This document shows positions 47,691-56,858 of a DNA stretch of 64,000 nucleotides, piece by piece; within the stretch, counting starts at the first letter, position 1, and each line of letters begins with the position of its first letter. The stretch is from Streptomyces sp. MMG1533 (GTDB lineage Bacteria; Actinomycetota; Actinomycetes; Streptomycetales; Streptomycetaceae): contig NZ_LGDG01000189.1 in the NCBI RefSeq assembly GCF_001279775.1, positions 40,599-104,598 on the forward strand, written 5' to 3'. The position numbers and the translations under genes are program-made. The notes under the pieces are model-generated. The model ran no database searches. It saw nothing but the letters and a program-made list of their open reading frames with translations, and was not told where the DNA came from.

Positions 47691-49331
47691 ATGGACAGCC
47701 GCACGGACCACCGATTCGAGAGCCAGGGCGCCGGGATCACCGTTCGGCGCGCTCTGGAGCTGCCCGGACTGCGCAGCGGGCTGCCCGAGATCCTCGCGGG
47801 CGCGGACCGGCTGGGGCGTACCGTGCGCTGGGTGCACGCGGGCGAGGTGCCCAACATCGCCTCGCTACTCAAGGGCGGCGAGCTGCTGTTGACCACGGGC
47901 TACGGCCTCGGCACCCGTCCGGCCGAACAGCGCGCGTTCGTGCGCACCCTCGCCGAGCGCGGCATCGCCGCCCTCGTCGTGGAGCTCGGCCCGCGCTTCA
48001 CCCGGCTGCCCGCCGCCCTCGTCGACACGGCACGCGCGGCCGGTCTGCCGCTGGTCCAACTGCACCGCGAGGTGCCCTTCGTGGCAGTCACCGAGGAGAT
48101 CCACACCGAGATCGTCAACGGCCACTACGCCCTGCTCCAGCGCGCGGAGGAGGTGCACCGCCGATGCACGGAGGCCCTGCTGGGCGGCGGCGGGATCCCC
48201 CAGGTGCTCGGCATCCTGGCCGACTTCAGCGCCAACCCCGTCTTCCTGGAGACGACGGAGGGCCTGCTCCTCTACGCCGCCGGGGCCGGCCCCGAGGGCG
48301 CGGACCCGCTCCAGGTGTGGGAGGGGCTGCGCGGCCAGCACAAGGAGGCCCCGCCGACGGGCTCGGTCCTGGTGGACGTGCCGGGCGGCGGGCCCGGGAC
48401 CGGCTCCGTCCGTGCCCGCCTCGTCCTGCTGCCCGTACGGGCTCCGCTCGCGCCGGTGCACCGGATGGCCGCCGAGCGGGCCGCGGGCATCCTGGCCGTG
48501 GTCCTCATGCAGGCACGGCAGGAGGAGGAACTGGCGGCGCGGGGGCGGGGGGATTTCCTGACCGACCTCGCCGAGGGGCGCATCGCGGCGGAGGACGCGC
48601 CCGCGCAGGCGCGTGTGCTGGGCTTCAAGCCGGGCGACAGCCCGCTGCTGCCGGTGGTGATGCGGCTGGGCGACGCGCTCTCCCCCGGCGGCGGCTGGGC
48701 GGTCCTGGCGCGTGCGGTCGCGGAGGAGCTCGCGTCCGTGGGAGTGCCGGTCCTGCTGGGCGTACGACCCGTCGAAGGCCGTGTCCCCCTGCTGCTGGGC
48801 CTGCGTTCGGAGTCGGAGCGGTCGGCGGTCGCGGACCGGGTCGCGGCGGCGCTCAGGGCGGGCGTGGAGCGGGCCGGGATGCAGCGGCCCGGGGCGCAGC
48901 CGCCGGTGGTGGTCGTCGGGGTGGCGGGCGGCTGGGCTGCGGCCTCGGCGGGTCTGAGGCACGCGGCGGAGACGGCGACGGCGGCACAGGGGCTGTCGGA
49001 CCGGCCCTGGTACGACGCCCGCCGCCTGGACATCGACCTGCTCCTGTGGCGACTGCGCGACCATCCGGACCTGGCGGCCTTCGTGGACCGTGCGATCGGG
49101 CCCGTCCGCGACCACGACAACCGCTCCAAGCCACCGCTGCTGCCCACCCTGCAGACGTACCTGGCGCACGCGGGCCGCAAGGCGGAGACGGCCCGCGAAC
49201 TCCACCTCAACCGGCAGACGCTGTACAACCGCCTGGCCCGCATCGGCGAGTTGCTGGGCACCGACCTCGACGACCCGCAGACGGTGCTGGCGTTGAGCCT
49301 GGCGCTGCGGGCGCGGAGGCTGGTGCCCTAG
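47691..49331 (+). CDS. PucR-family transcriptional regulator
   Basis: 546 residues. N-terminal PucR domain (about 10-125; GITVRRALELPGLRSG, GGELLLTTGYGLGTRP), a GGDEF-like/central sensor region, and C-terminal PucR helix-turn-helix (about 480-546; TYLAHAGRKAETARELHLNRQTLYNRLARI). Such proteins often activate purine, amino-acid or amine catabolism genes. ATG 47691 chosen: no ribosome site, but TAGCGT lies eight bases upstream, suggesting a leaderless message. The in-frame open stretch upstream is antisense to the LLM gene and not coding. Confidence 0.9.
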   Translation: MDSRTDHRFESQGAGITVRRALELPGLRSGLPEILAGADRLGRTVRWVHAGEVPNIASLLKGGELLLTTGYGLGTRPAEQRAFVRTLAERGIAALVVELGPRFTRLPAALVDTARAAGLPLVQLHREVPFVAVTEEIHTEIVNGHYALLQRAEEVHRRCTEALLGGGGIPQVLGILADFSANPVFLETTEGLLLYAAGAGPEGADPLQVWEGLRGQHKEAPPTGSVLVDVPGGGPGTGSVRARLVLLPVRAPLAPVHRMAAERAAGILAVVLMQARQEEELAARGRGDFLTDLAEGRIAAEDAPAQARVLGFKPGDSPLLPVVMRLGDALSPGGGWAVLARAVAEELASVGVPVLLGVRPVEGRVPLLLGLRSESERSAVADRVAAALRAGVERAGMQRPGAQPPVVVVGVAGGWAAASAGLRHAAETATAAQGLSDRPWYDARRLDIDLLLWRLRDHPDLAAFVDRAIGPVRDHDNRSKPPLLPTLQTYLAHAGRKAETARELHLNRQTLYNRLARIGELLGTDLDDPQTVLALSLALRARRLVP

Positions 49332-49365
49332 TGCCGCGACTGGCCCCAGTGCCGCGACAGGCCCC
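49330..49365. repeat. Tandem 18-bp repeat at the PucR gene stop
   Basis: AGTGCCGCGACTGGCCCC (49330-49347) and AGTGCCGCGACAGGCCCC (49348-49365), 17 of 18 identical, beginning inside the stop codon TAG. Confidence 0.75.
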
Positions 49366-49371
49366 GGCTTC

Positions 49372-50508
49372 CTAGATCAGGGGCCGCGGCTGGGTCAACT
49401 CGTCGTAGACGCTGAGCACTTGGGCGACCGTCTCGTCCTCGGTGGGCCAAGTGGCCGCCTGCCTCAGGCCCTTCTCCCTGAGCAGCTCCTGCCGCTCGGG
49501 ATCACCGAGCAGCCCCAGGACGGCGCCGGAGAAGGCCTCCGCGTCCCCGTCCGGAACGAGTTCGGCCGCGTCGCCGACGAGTTCGGGGATGCCGCCCGCG
49601 TCGGTGGCGACGAGCGGCACACGCGCGTGGAGGGCTTCCTGGGCAAGGACGTCCCGTGACTCCCCGCTGCTCGGCAGCAGCGCGAGGTCGGCGGCGGCGA
49701 GCAGCTCGGTCACGTCGTCCCGCCGGCCGATGAGCCGGACCGGCAGTCCCTCGTCCTCGATCCGCCGCTGCAACTCCGCGCGCAGCGGCCCCTCCCCCGC
49801 GATCACGACCAGTGGTGCGGGGTCGAGGCCGCGCCACGCGCGCGTGGCGTCCAACAGCAGGTCGTAGCCCCGGTGCCGGTCGAGGGAGCCGACCGCCATC
49901 AGCAACGGGCGTCCGGTGGCGCCGAGTTCGGCCCGGACCTTGGGGTGCAGCCGGTCCGGGTCCTCCTGCTCGACGGCTTTACGGGGCCCGGGCAGCGCCA
50001 CGGCGGCGAGCCGGGCGTCCCGCGCGCCCGTCCGGCGCGCCCGGTCGACGAGGGCCGAGGTGGTGCCGAGCACCACGGCGGCGGCCTTCACCACCCGCCG
50101 CTCCAACAAGCGCAGGAAATGGGCGCGTGCACCCTCGGCGTACGCCCGGTCGTGCCAGGTGACGATGAGCGGGGTGCGCCGCCCGCTCAGCGCGAGCACC
50201 GCGCGGAAGGAGGCGTGCAGCCCGTGCGCGTGCACCAGGTCGGCGTTGGTGCACGCCTGGCGCAGGGCGGCCACGGAGCCCGGGTCGCTGCTGCGCGGCA
50301 CGTGCACGTGTTCGGCGCCGGCCCCGGTGAAGTCGTAGGTGCGATCCGCCTCGAAAGGGGCGCACACCGTGACCCGCACGCCCCGCGCGACCAGCCCCGA
50401 GGTCAGGGAGCGCACGTGCGCGCTACTGCCGGCATTGCCTCCGCCCAGCACCTGTACGGTGCGCAGCGGCGACTGGCCGTGCGGTGAGTGGCTGCTCACG
50501 GGGGTCAC
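49372..50508 (-). CDS. GT4-family glycosyltransferase
   Basis: 378 residues, GT-B fold. N-terminal donor-free domain begins RTVQVLGGGNAGSSAHVRSL; the C-terminal domain has LMAVGSLDRHRGYDLLLDA, VVIAGEGPLRAELQRRI and the E-x7-E motif in GESRDVLAQEALHARVPLVATDAGGIPELV. It transfers a sugar from a nucleotide donor; acceptor unknown. GTG 50508 has AGGAG 10 bases upstream; GTG 50544 has none. Same direction as the MraY-like gene, 264 bases upstream. Confidence 0.88.
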   Translation of the reverse strand: MTPVSSHSPHGQSPLRTVQVLGGGNAGSSAHVRSLTSGLVARGVRVTVCAPFEADRTYDFTGAGAEHVHVPRSSDPGSVAALRQACTNADLVHAHGLHASFRAVLALSGRRTPLIVTWHDRAYAEGARAHFLRLLERRVVKAAAVVLGTTSALVDRARRTGARDARLAAVALPGPRKAVEQEDPDRLHPKVRAELGATGRPLLMAVGSLDRHRGYDLLLDATRAWRGLDPAPLVVIAGEGPLRAELQRRIEDEGLPVRLIGRRDDVTELLAAADLALLPSSGESRDVLAQEALHARVPLVATDAGGIPELVGDAAELVPDGDAEAFSGAVLGLLGDPERQELLREKGLRQAATWPTEDETVAQVLSVYDELTQPRPLI

Positions 50509-50772
50509 GTGGCCGGGGCTCCTGGTTCGGCGTCGGGCGGTCACGAGGAAACGTACAGAAGGTGTCGAGCGGAGGGGTGTACCGCGCGCTTCCTACGCGT
50601 TACTGCGTTCTACGCCAAGGATGCCAGCACGTACGGGTGTTCCGGGAACGCCGGGAGGCGGCCGGCCCGGCGGCACGGTGAGCAGGGTCACCCACACGAG
50701 TGAGGGAGGGCCTGGTTCCGCACGTATGTGCCCGCACAGGTCGGTCCCAGGAGCGCGCGCCTCCGCGTCCCG

Positions 50773-51537
50773 TCACCACCCGCCCGCCGAACGCGCCATC
50801 TCGCTCACCTTGTCCCCGTACACGGCCGCGCCGACCACCGCGGCAGCGTGCGCGAGCAGCCCGGCCCGCCCCTTGCCCGCGACCATGGCGGCGCCCAGGG
50901 CCGCACCCAGCGCGTGCGCGCCCGTGTCGCCGATCATCGCGCGCTCACCGAGGTCGTCGGGCAGCACGGCCGCCGCGGCCCCCATGGCGGCCGCCGCCAG
51001 CTCAGCCCCGGGCCCTTCCTTCAGCAACCCGGGCGCGCCGAGCACGACGACCGCCGCGGCGGCCCGCCCCGGACGTACGTCCACGAGGTTCACGAAATGC
51101 GCGGCCCCGGCGATCACGACCCCCGCGAGCACCTTGTCGACCGCCCGCTCCTTCAGCAGGCATCCCGCGACGAGCCCCGCGGCGGAGATCCCGAACAGCT
51201 TCACGGCCCCGCTGGTGACCTCTCCGTCCCCGAGAGCGGCCAGGTGCGCACGGAACCCGCTCCGGGCGTCAGCCGCCCCGGCAACGTCGTCGTACGCCCC
51301 GCACATCCCGGCGGTCAGCACGGCGAACCCGGCGGCGGGACGCACCCGCCCGGCCCCTACGGCCGCGGCCAGCGCGGACGCGGGTCCGGCGTACAACTCG
51401 ACGGTCCGCCCCGCGTAGTTCTTCCGCTCCCAACGCTCACGACCGCCGGGCTTCTTCGCGCGAAGGGCGACGGCAGCGGCCCGAGTGAGGCCGGCGGCGA
51501 TTGCGAACGAGGTGGCCCTGCGAGCGCGATTGATCAT
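50773..51537 (-). CDS. MraY/GT4-like polytopic membrane protein
   Basis: 254 residues, Ala-rich, about six to seven membrane segments. YAGRTVELYAGPASALAAAVGAG, GMCGAYDDVAG (Asp pair in the place of the MraY DD motif), HFVNLVDVRPGRAAAAV and MIGDTGAHALGAALG (as GDxGAxxLG) are the pattern of polyprenyl-phosphate sugar-1-phosphate transferases. Shorter than MraY (about 360). Probably a wall-polymer enzyme or a derivative. Follows recN by 48 bases, so probably co-transcribed. Confidence 0.75.
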   Translation of the reverse strand: MINRARRATSFAIAAGLTRAAAVALRAKKPGGRERWERKNYAGRTVELYAGPASALAAAVGAGRVRPAAGFAVLTAGMCGAYDDVAGAADARSGFRAHLAALGDGEVTSGAVKLFGISAAGLVAGCLLKERAVDKVLAGVVIAGAAHFVNLVDVRPGRAAAAVVVLGAPGLLKEGPGAELAAAAMGAAAAVLPDDLGERAMIGDTGAHALGAALGAAMVAGKGRAGLLAHAAAVVGAAVYGDKVSEMARSAGGW

Positions 51538-51585
51538 TCGCCCACCCTACGAGGATCCTGCACAGCCGGCCGAGGGCCCGTCGCC

Positions 51586-53316
51586 CTAGAGGTCCGCACG
51601 AGCCGTCGCCAGCAACTCCTCCGCATGCGCCCGGGCGGTCTCGGAGTCCTCCTGCCCGGCGAGCATCCGGGACAGCTCCCGGACCCGCTCCTCGCCCTCC
51701 AGCACCTTCACACCGGACCGGGTCACGGACCCGTCGTTGGTCTTCTCCACGAGCAACTGCCGGTCCGCGAAGGCGGCCACCTGAGGAAGATGCGTCACGA
51801 CCACGACCTGCGCGGTCCTCGCGAGCCGGGCCAGCCGCCGCCCGATCTCCACGGCGGCCTTGCCACCGACACCGGCGTCGACCTCGTCGAAGAGATAGGT
51901 CGGCACGGGGTCGGTCCCGGCGAAGACGACCTCCACCGCCAGCATCACGCGCGACAGCTCACCCCCGGACGCGCCCTTGGCGATGGGCCGGGCCGGGGCA
52001 CCGGGATGCGGGGCCAGCAGCAGCTCGACCTCGTCGGCACCGGCCGGCCCGTACGCGACCGTACGCCCGCCCACCTCGACGCCCTCCGGGTCCTCGGTCT
52101 GCCGGATGTCGAAGGACACGCGCGCGTGCGGCATCGCCAGGGAGGCCAGCTCGGCGGTCACGGCGGCGGCGAACCGCTCGGCAGCCTCCGTCCGCGCGTC
52201 CGTCAGGGCCTGCGCCAGCCCGCCCAGTTCGGCCCGCAGCGCGTCCCGCTCGACGGTCAGCTCCCCTATCCGCTCGTCGTCGCCGTCCAACTCGGTCAGC
52301 CGCGCGGCACTGCGCTCGGCCCAGTCCAGCACCGAGGCGACGTTCTCGCCGTACTTCCGCGTCAGCGCGGTCAGTGCGGCCCGGCGCTCCTCGACGGCCG
52401 CGAGCCGCAGCGGATCGGCGTCCAGGTCGTCGGCGTACCCGGCGAGCTCCCCCGCCACATCGCCCAGCAGGATCCCGATCTCCCCGATCCGGTCGGCGAG
52501 CCCGGCCAGCGCCGGGTCGTACGACCGCACGGCGTCCAGCGCCCGCTGCGCGCCCGCGACGAGCGTGGCGGCGTCGATGCCCTCGGGGTCCTCCGGATTA
52601 CCGGCGACGGCGGCGTGAGCGGCCGTGGCGGCGGACGACAGGGCCTCCGCGTGCCCGAGCCGCTCCGCCTCCTCCGCCAGCTCCACGTCCTCTCCGGCGC
52701 GCGGCTCGACGCCGGCGATCTCGTCGAGGCCGTAGCGCAGCATGTCGGCCTCCTGGGCCCGCTCACGCGCGCGCGTGGTGATCTCGTCGAGCTCGACGGA
52801 GACGGCCCGCAGCCGCCGATACGCCTCGGTGTACTTGGCCAGCGGCCCGGCCACCGCACCACCCGCGTACCGGTCGAGCGCCTGCCGCTGCCGGGACAGC
52901 TTGAGCAGCCCCTGCTGGTCGGTCTGCCCGTGCACCGCCACGAGATCGTCGGCGAGCTCTGCCAGCACCCCCACGGGCACACTGCGTCCACCCAAGTGCG
53001 CCCGGGAACGCCCTTCGGCGGAAACGGTACGGCTGATCAGCAGCGCACCGTCGTCGAGCTCCGCTCCGGCCTCCTCGGCCCGTACGACGGCAGAGTCGCC
53101 CGCGGACACACTGATCCGCCCCTCCACGACCGCGTTCTTGGCCCCGATCCGCACGAGCGCCGGGTCGGCCCGCCCACCGAGCAACAGACCCAGGCTGGTG
53201 ACCACCATGGTCTTGCCCGCACCCGTCTCACCCGTGACGGCGGTGAAGCCGGGTGACAGCTCGACGACCGCGTCGTCGATGACTCCGAGCGACCGTATCC
53301 GCATCTCCTCCAACAC
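51586..53316 (-). CDS. recN: DNA repair protein RecN
   Basis: 576 residues, SMC-like ATPase in double-strand-break repair. Walker A VTGETGAGKTMVV near residue 35, long coiled-coil middle (about 150-370), signature GASGGELSRVMLAVEV, Walker B YLFDEVDAGVGG and VVVTHLPQVAAFAD. GTG 53316 gives the family-like start VLEEMRIRSLGVID and has AAGGT eight bases upstream; ATG 53304 is an alternative lacking spacing. Confidence 0.95.
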   Translation of the reverse strand: MLEEMRIRSLGVIDDAVVELSPGFTAVTGETGAGKTMVVTSLGLLLGGRADPALVRIGAKNAVVEGRISVSAGDSAVVRAEEAGAELDDGALLISRTVSAEGRSRAHLGGRSVPVGVLAELADDLVAVHGQTDQQGLLKLSRQRQALDRYAGGAVAGPLAKYTEAYRRLRAVSVELDEITTRARERAQEADMLRYGLDEIAGVEPRAGEDVELAEEAERLGHAEALSSAATAAHAAVAGNPEDPEGIDAATLVAGAQRALDAVRSYDPALAGLADRIGEIGILLGDVAGELAGYADDLDADPLRLAAVEERRAALTALTRKYGENVASVLDWAERSAARLTELDGDDERIGELTVERDALRAELGGLAQALTDARTEAAERFAAAVTAELASLAMPHARVSFDIRQTEDPEGVEVGGRTVAYGPAGADEVELLLAPHPGAPARPIAKGASGGELSRVMLAVEVVFAGTDPVPTYLFDEVDAGVGGKAAVEIGRRLARLARTAQVVVVTHLPQVAAFADRQLLVEKTNDGSVTRSGVKVLEGEERVRELSRMLAGQEDSETARAHAEELLATARADL

Positions 53317-53435
53317 GGACACGACCTTACGAGGTCGGGGAGGGGAAGTGCGACGGCCCCCGCCCCTGTTGTGTGAAGGTGCAGGTAACGAATGAGCACA
53401 GGCCTCATTTGTCACCCTGGCGAGTGGACCTGCCT

Positions 53436-53510
53436 CGGGGGCGCGGGGCTGTGTCGATCTGCGGCTCCGCCGCGTGTTGCGCGACAAGCCGCAACGGACC
53501 CGCAGCCCCC
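53436..53510 (+). repeat. Dispersed Streptomyces palindromic repeat, copy B
   Basis: GGGGGCGCGGGGCTGTGTCGAT ... (first 20 bases relevant) then GCGCGACAAGCCGC and ACCCGCAGCCCCC; same element as copy A at 20010-20099 in opposite orientation. Lies between recN and nadK, complementary ends can fold. Confidence 0.75.
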
Positions 53511-53539
53511 GACGCTCCTCAGACACTCCCCACAGACGG

Positions 53540-54445
53540 CTAGTGAGGCGCCCCTCGCCATCCAGAAACCGGCAACGCGAACTTCGCGACCAACCGATCC
53601 GTGAACGAAGCGTGATGCAGCCGAGCCAACCGCACTGGCACAGCCCCCCGCCGCACCTCGACCCGAGCCCCCGGCGGCAACTCCACGGTCCGCCGCCCGT
53701 CACACCACAACACCCCCGGCGGAATGTGCGGCAGAACCTCCACCGCCAGCACGGAGTCCGGCGACGTCACCAACGGCTTCGCGAACAACGCATGCGCACT
53801 GATCGGCACCATCAACAACGCCTCGACCTCGGGCCACACCACAGGCCCGCCCGCCGAAAACGCGTAGGCCGTGGACCCGGTCGGAGTGGACAGAACAATC
53901 CCGTCGCACCCGAACCCGGTGACCGGCCGCCCATCGATCTCCAGCACGACTTCGAGCAGCTTCTCGGCGGAGACCTTCTGCACGGCGGCCTCGTTCAAGG
54001 CCCAGTCGGTGTGCACGATGTCGCCGTTGCGATGCACGACGACGTCGACGGTCATCCGCTCCTCGACCTCGTACGCCTTCGTCGCCACCCGTTCGACAAC
54101 CTTGTCGAGGTCGTCGCGCTCGGCCTCCGCGAGGAAGCCCACCCGCCCCAGATTGACGCCCAGCATCGGCACCCCGGACGCCCGCGCGAACTCGGCGCCC
54201 CGCAGCAGCGTCCCGTCACCCCCGAGCACGATCAGCAACTCGCACCCGTCGAGGCACTGCGGAGTCGCCTCCTTGACCAGCTCCACCTCGTCCGGCAGCG
54301 GCAGATCCAGTGCCTCCGCCTCCAGGACGCGCACGCCGATCCCCTCGCGCAGCAGCCCCTTCACCACCAGCTCGGCGCTGCGGATCGCCGCGGGCCGCCC
54401 GGTGTGGGCGAGCAGGAAAACAGTACGAGCTCGGTTCTGTGTCAA
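53540..54445 (-). CDS. nadK: NAD kinase
   Basis: 301 residues, makes NADP from NAD using ATP or polyphosphate. Motifs: LIVLGGDGTLLRGAEFAR (GGDGT), WALNEAAV (NE), and the glycine-rich GIVLSTPTGSTAYAFSAGG. The TTG start at 54445 overlaps the tlyA stop as TTGA and aligns with the family start. The 224 bases to recN include a dispersed repeat. Confidence 0.96.
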   Translation of the reverse strand: MTQNRARTVFLLAHTGRPAAIRSAELVVKGLLREGIGVRVLEAEALDLPLPDEVELVKEATPQCLDGCELLIVLGGDGTLLRGAEFARASGVPMLGVNLGRVGFLAEAERDDLDKVVERVATKAYEVEERMTVDVVVHRNGDIVHTDWALNEAAVQKVSAEKLLEVVLEIDGRPVTGFGCDGIVLSTPTGSTAYAFSAGGPVVWPEVEALLMVPISAHALFAKPLVTSPDSVLAVEVLPHIPPGVLWCDGRRTVELPPGARVEVRRGAVPVRLARLHHASFTDRLVAKFALPVSGWRGAPH

Positions 54446-55257
54446 CGCGGCCCCTCCGCCACTGCACGGTCAACGTCGGCCGGGTCCAGTTCGGGTGCAC
54501 CCGACCGCAGCCACAGAAAATACTCGACATTCCCGGACGGTCCGGGCAACGGGCTGGCGGTGACACCCTTCACGCCGAGCCCCAGTTCCCACGCCCGCCG
54601 GGCCACCGCGCTCACGGCCGCGGCGCGCAGCTGCGGACTCCGTACGACTCCCCCACTGCCCAACCGTTCCTTCCCCACCTCGAACTGCGGCTTGACCATC
54701 ATCACCAGATCGGCATCCGGCTTCACGCACCGCACCAGGGCGGGCAGTACCAGGCCGAGCGGGATGAAGGACAAATCCCCCACGACAAGCTCCACAGGCT
54801 CCCCATCGATCGCTTCAAGCGTCAACTCGCGTACGTTCGTACGGTCCTTGACGGTGACGCGTTCATCGCTCTGCAGAGACCACGCGAGTTGCCCGTATCC
54901 GACGTCGACGGCGACGACATGAGCGGCCCCGGCCCGCAGCAGCACATCCGTGAAACCCCCGGTGGACGCGCCGGCGTCCAGCGCCCGCCGCCCCTCGACG
55001 ACCAGCCCCTCCGGTACGAACGCCTTCAGCGCGCCGGCGAGCTTGTGGCCGCCGCGCGAGACGTAGTCGGGATCACCCTCGTCGGCCGAGACCACGATCG
55101 CCGCGGCGGTCTCCACCTGCGTGGCGGGCTTGGTCGCGACGGTCTTGCCGACGCTGACCCGCCCGGCGGCGATCAGCTGGCTCGCGTGCTCGCGCGAGCG
55201 CGCCAGCTTCCGGCGGACCAGCTCCGCATCGAGACGGCGGCGTGCGACTCCTGCCAC
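54442..55257 (-). CDS. tlyA: TlyA-type rRNA 2'-O-methyltransferase
   Basis: 271 residues. N-terminal S4 domain (RRRLDAELVRRKLARSREHASQLI) and FtsJ-like methyltransferase domain with SAM motif ALDAGASTGGFTDVLLRAGA, Lys/Asp of the catalytic set in SRGGHKL and VGDLSFIPL, and MVKPQFEVGKE. Methylates 16S and 23S rRNA; in mycobacteria this confers capreomycin sensitivity. GTG 55257 with AGGAG 11 bases upstream. Confidence 0.94.
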   Translation of the reverse strand: MAGVARRRLDAELVRRKLARSREHASQLIAAGRVSVGKTVATKPATQVETAAAIVVSADEGDPDYVSRGGHKLAGALKAFVPEGLVVEGRRALDAGASTGGFTDVLLRAGAAHVVAVDVGYGQLAWSLQSDERVTVKDRTNVRELTLEAIDGEPVELVVGDLSFIPLGLVLPALVRCVKPDADLVMMVKPQFEVGKERLGSGGVVRSPQLRAAAVSAVARRAWELGLGVKGVTASPLPGPSGNVEYFLWLRSGAPELDPADVDRAVAEGPR

Positions 55258-55264
55258 GTTCGGT

Positions 55265-55573
55265 TCAGCTCCTGCTCTGGTACTGACTGGAAGGTGTGGC
55301 CCGAAGGGCCTCGTTGAGGGGCGCCGGAGGTCCCGGGCGGGCGTCGAGCGCGGTGAGCGCGTCGCGCAGCCCCCGGTGTACATCCTCGTACACCTCGACG
55401 TGTCCGTCGGCGGCGAGGTGGTCGGCATCGGCGAGCCGCTCCAGCTGGGCGTCGACCTCGGCGTTGCCGGTGGGCGTGCGGGGCACGTTCAGCGGGGCGG
55501 GGGCGGCGGGGTCGTCCTCGGGCTCCACCACCGCGTCCTGCGGTGCCTCGTTCTCCGGCACTGTGTCGCTCAT
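55265..55573 (-). CDS. Small acidic hypothetical protein upstream of tlyA
   Basis: 102 residues. Acidic Pro-rich N-terminus (SDTVPENEAPQDAVVEPEDD), then one helix pair VDAQLERLADADHLAADGHVEVYEDVHRGLRDALTAL. Its position beside tlyA and an HAD phosphatase matches the mycobacterial Rv1693-type gene (recalled synteny). Function unknown. TAGCGT lies six bases before the ATG, so it is probably leaderless, and tlyA follows only seven bases after its stop. Confidence 0.75.
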   Translation of the reverse strand: MSDTVPENEAPQDAVVEPEDDPAAPAPLNVPRTPTGNAEVDAQLERLADADHLAADGHVEVYEDVHRGLRDALTALDARPGPPAPLNEALRATPSSQYQSRS

Positions 55574-55615
55574 GCCCAGACGCTACCCCGAACCGCTGCG
55601 GTACCGTCGATCGCG
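55574..55615. promoter_or_regulatory. 42-base divergent promoter region
   Basis: The whole gap between two divergent ATGs. TAGCGT (minus strand, about 55580-55585) and TACCGT (plus, about 55602-55607) sit 6-9 bases before each start, implying two back-to-back leaderless promoters with overlapping -35 regions. Confidence 0.5.
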
Positions 55616-55963
55616 ATGGCCACGATCGAGGAGTGCCGCGCCGCACTCGAGAAGCTCTCGGACAACATGCAGACCGCCGAAGGCGACGTCGCGACGGCCG
55701 CCGCCCTGGACCGCTCGGTCAGCTGCCGCATCACCGACCTGGACATCACGTTCGTCGGCCGCATGACGGGCGGCCGGATCGTGGTGCAGGACACGCTGCA
55801 GGGCACGCCGCCGGAGAAGGCCCAGATCAGACTGACCCTGGCCGGTGACGACCTGGTGGCCCTGGTGAACGGCGAACTGAACTTCGCCAAGGCCTGGGGT
55901 TCGGGCCGGGTGAAACTGGAGGCGGGTCTACGCGACCTGCTCCGTCTCAGGAAGCTTCTTTAG
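55616..55963 (+). CDS. SCP2 sterol-carrier-domain protein
   Basis: 115 residues, one SCP2 domain: VSCRITDLDITFVGRMTGGRIVVQD, then KAQIRLTLAGDDLVALVNGELNFAKAWGSGRVKLEAGLRDLLRLRKLL. Likely binds a lipid or other hydrophobic ligand. Divergent from the tlyA unit, and ends 17 bases inside the convergent ABC ATPase gene. Confidence 0.9.
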   Translation: MATIEECRAALEKLSDNMQTAEGDVATAAALDRSVSCRITDLDITFVGRMTGGRIVVQDTLQGTPPEKAQIRLTLAGDDLVALVNGELNFAKAWGSGRVKLEAGLRDLLRLRKLL

Positions 55964-56858
55964 CGGCGACCTTCGCTTCCGGTGCCACGAGCTTCGTCGC
56001 CGTACGCGCCTTCCTCGCCGCCGGCACCACCAGCGGCGTCGCCGTCTCCGGGTCGTCGATGACCTGGCAGCGCAGTCCGAAGACCTCCTCGACCAGGTCC
56101 GCGGTGACGATGTCGTTCGGAGCACCCTCGGCGATGATCCTGCCGTCCTTCAGGGCGATCAGGTGCGTGGCGTACCGGGCGGCGTGGTTGAGGTCGTGCA
56201 GCACGGCGACCAGCGTGCGGCCCTGCTCCTCGTGCAGCTCGGCGCACAGGTCGAGGACGTCGATCTGGTGCTGGATGTCCAGGTAGGTCGTCGGCTCGTC
56301 GAGCAGCAGCAGGGGCGTCTGCTGGGCGAGCGCCATCGCGATCCACACGCGCTGGCGCTGACCGCCGGACAGCTCGTCGACATACCGGTCGGCGAGCTCG
56401 GCGACCCCGGTCTGGGTCATCGACTCCTGTACGACCCGCTCGTCCTCGGTGGACCACTGGCGGAGGATGCCCTGGTGCGGGTAGCGGCCGCGGCCGACGA
56501 GGTCGGCGACGGTGATGCCGTCGGGCGCGATCGACGACTGCGGGAGCAGCCCGAGGGTGCGCGCGACCTTCTTCGCCGGCATCGACTGGATGACGTTGCC
56601 GTCGAGCAGCACCCGGCCCTGGTGCGGCTTGAGCATCCGCGACAGCGCCCGCAGCAGCGTGGACTTGCCGCACGCGTTCGGGCCGACGATCACGGTGAAG
56701 GAGTTGTCGGGTATCTCGACCGACAGCTCCTCGGCGATGACCCGCTGGTCGTAGGCGAGGGTCACGTTCTCGGCGGAGAGGCGGTTCACAGTGCTCCTTC
56801 GGGTGTTCTCGTTCGCCGTGCCGCGCGTCTCGGGCCGGAGTTCCTTCTGCGGGCTCAT
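55947..56858 (-). CDS. Iron-siderophore ABC transporter ATPase (FepC type)
   Basis: 303 residues. Walker A VIVGPNACGKSTLLRALS, Q-loop LLPQSSIAPDGITV, signature VDELSGGQRQRVWIAMAL, Walker B LLLLDEPTTYLD, and VLHDLNHAARYATHLI match FepC/FhuC. An unusual Ala/Lys-rich tail follows about residue 275. ATG 56858 overlaps the permease stop (ATGA). Third gene of the iron-regulated unit. Confidence 0.93.
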   Translation of the reverse strand: MSPQKELRPETRGTANENTRRSTVNRLSAENVTLAYDQRVIAEELSVEIPDNSFTVIVGPNACGKSTLLRALSRMLKPHQGRVLLDGNVIQSMPAKKVARTLGLLPQSSIAPDGITVADLVGRGRYPHQGILRQWSTEDERVVQESMTQTGVAELADRYVDELSGGQRQRVWIAMALAQQTPLLLLDEPTTYLDIQHQIDVLDLCAELHEEQGRTLVAVLHDLNHAARYATHLIALKDGRIIAEGAPNDIVTADLVEEVFGLRCQVIDDPETATPLVVPAARKARTATKLVAPEAKVAAKEAS

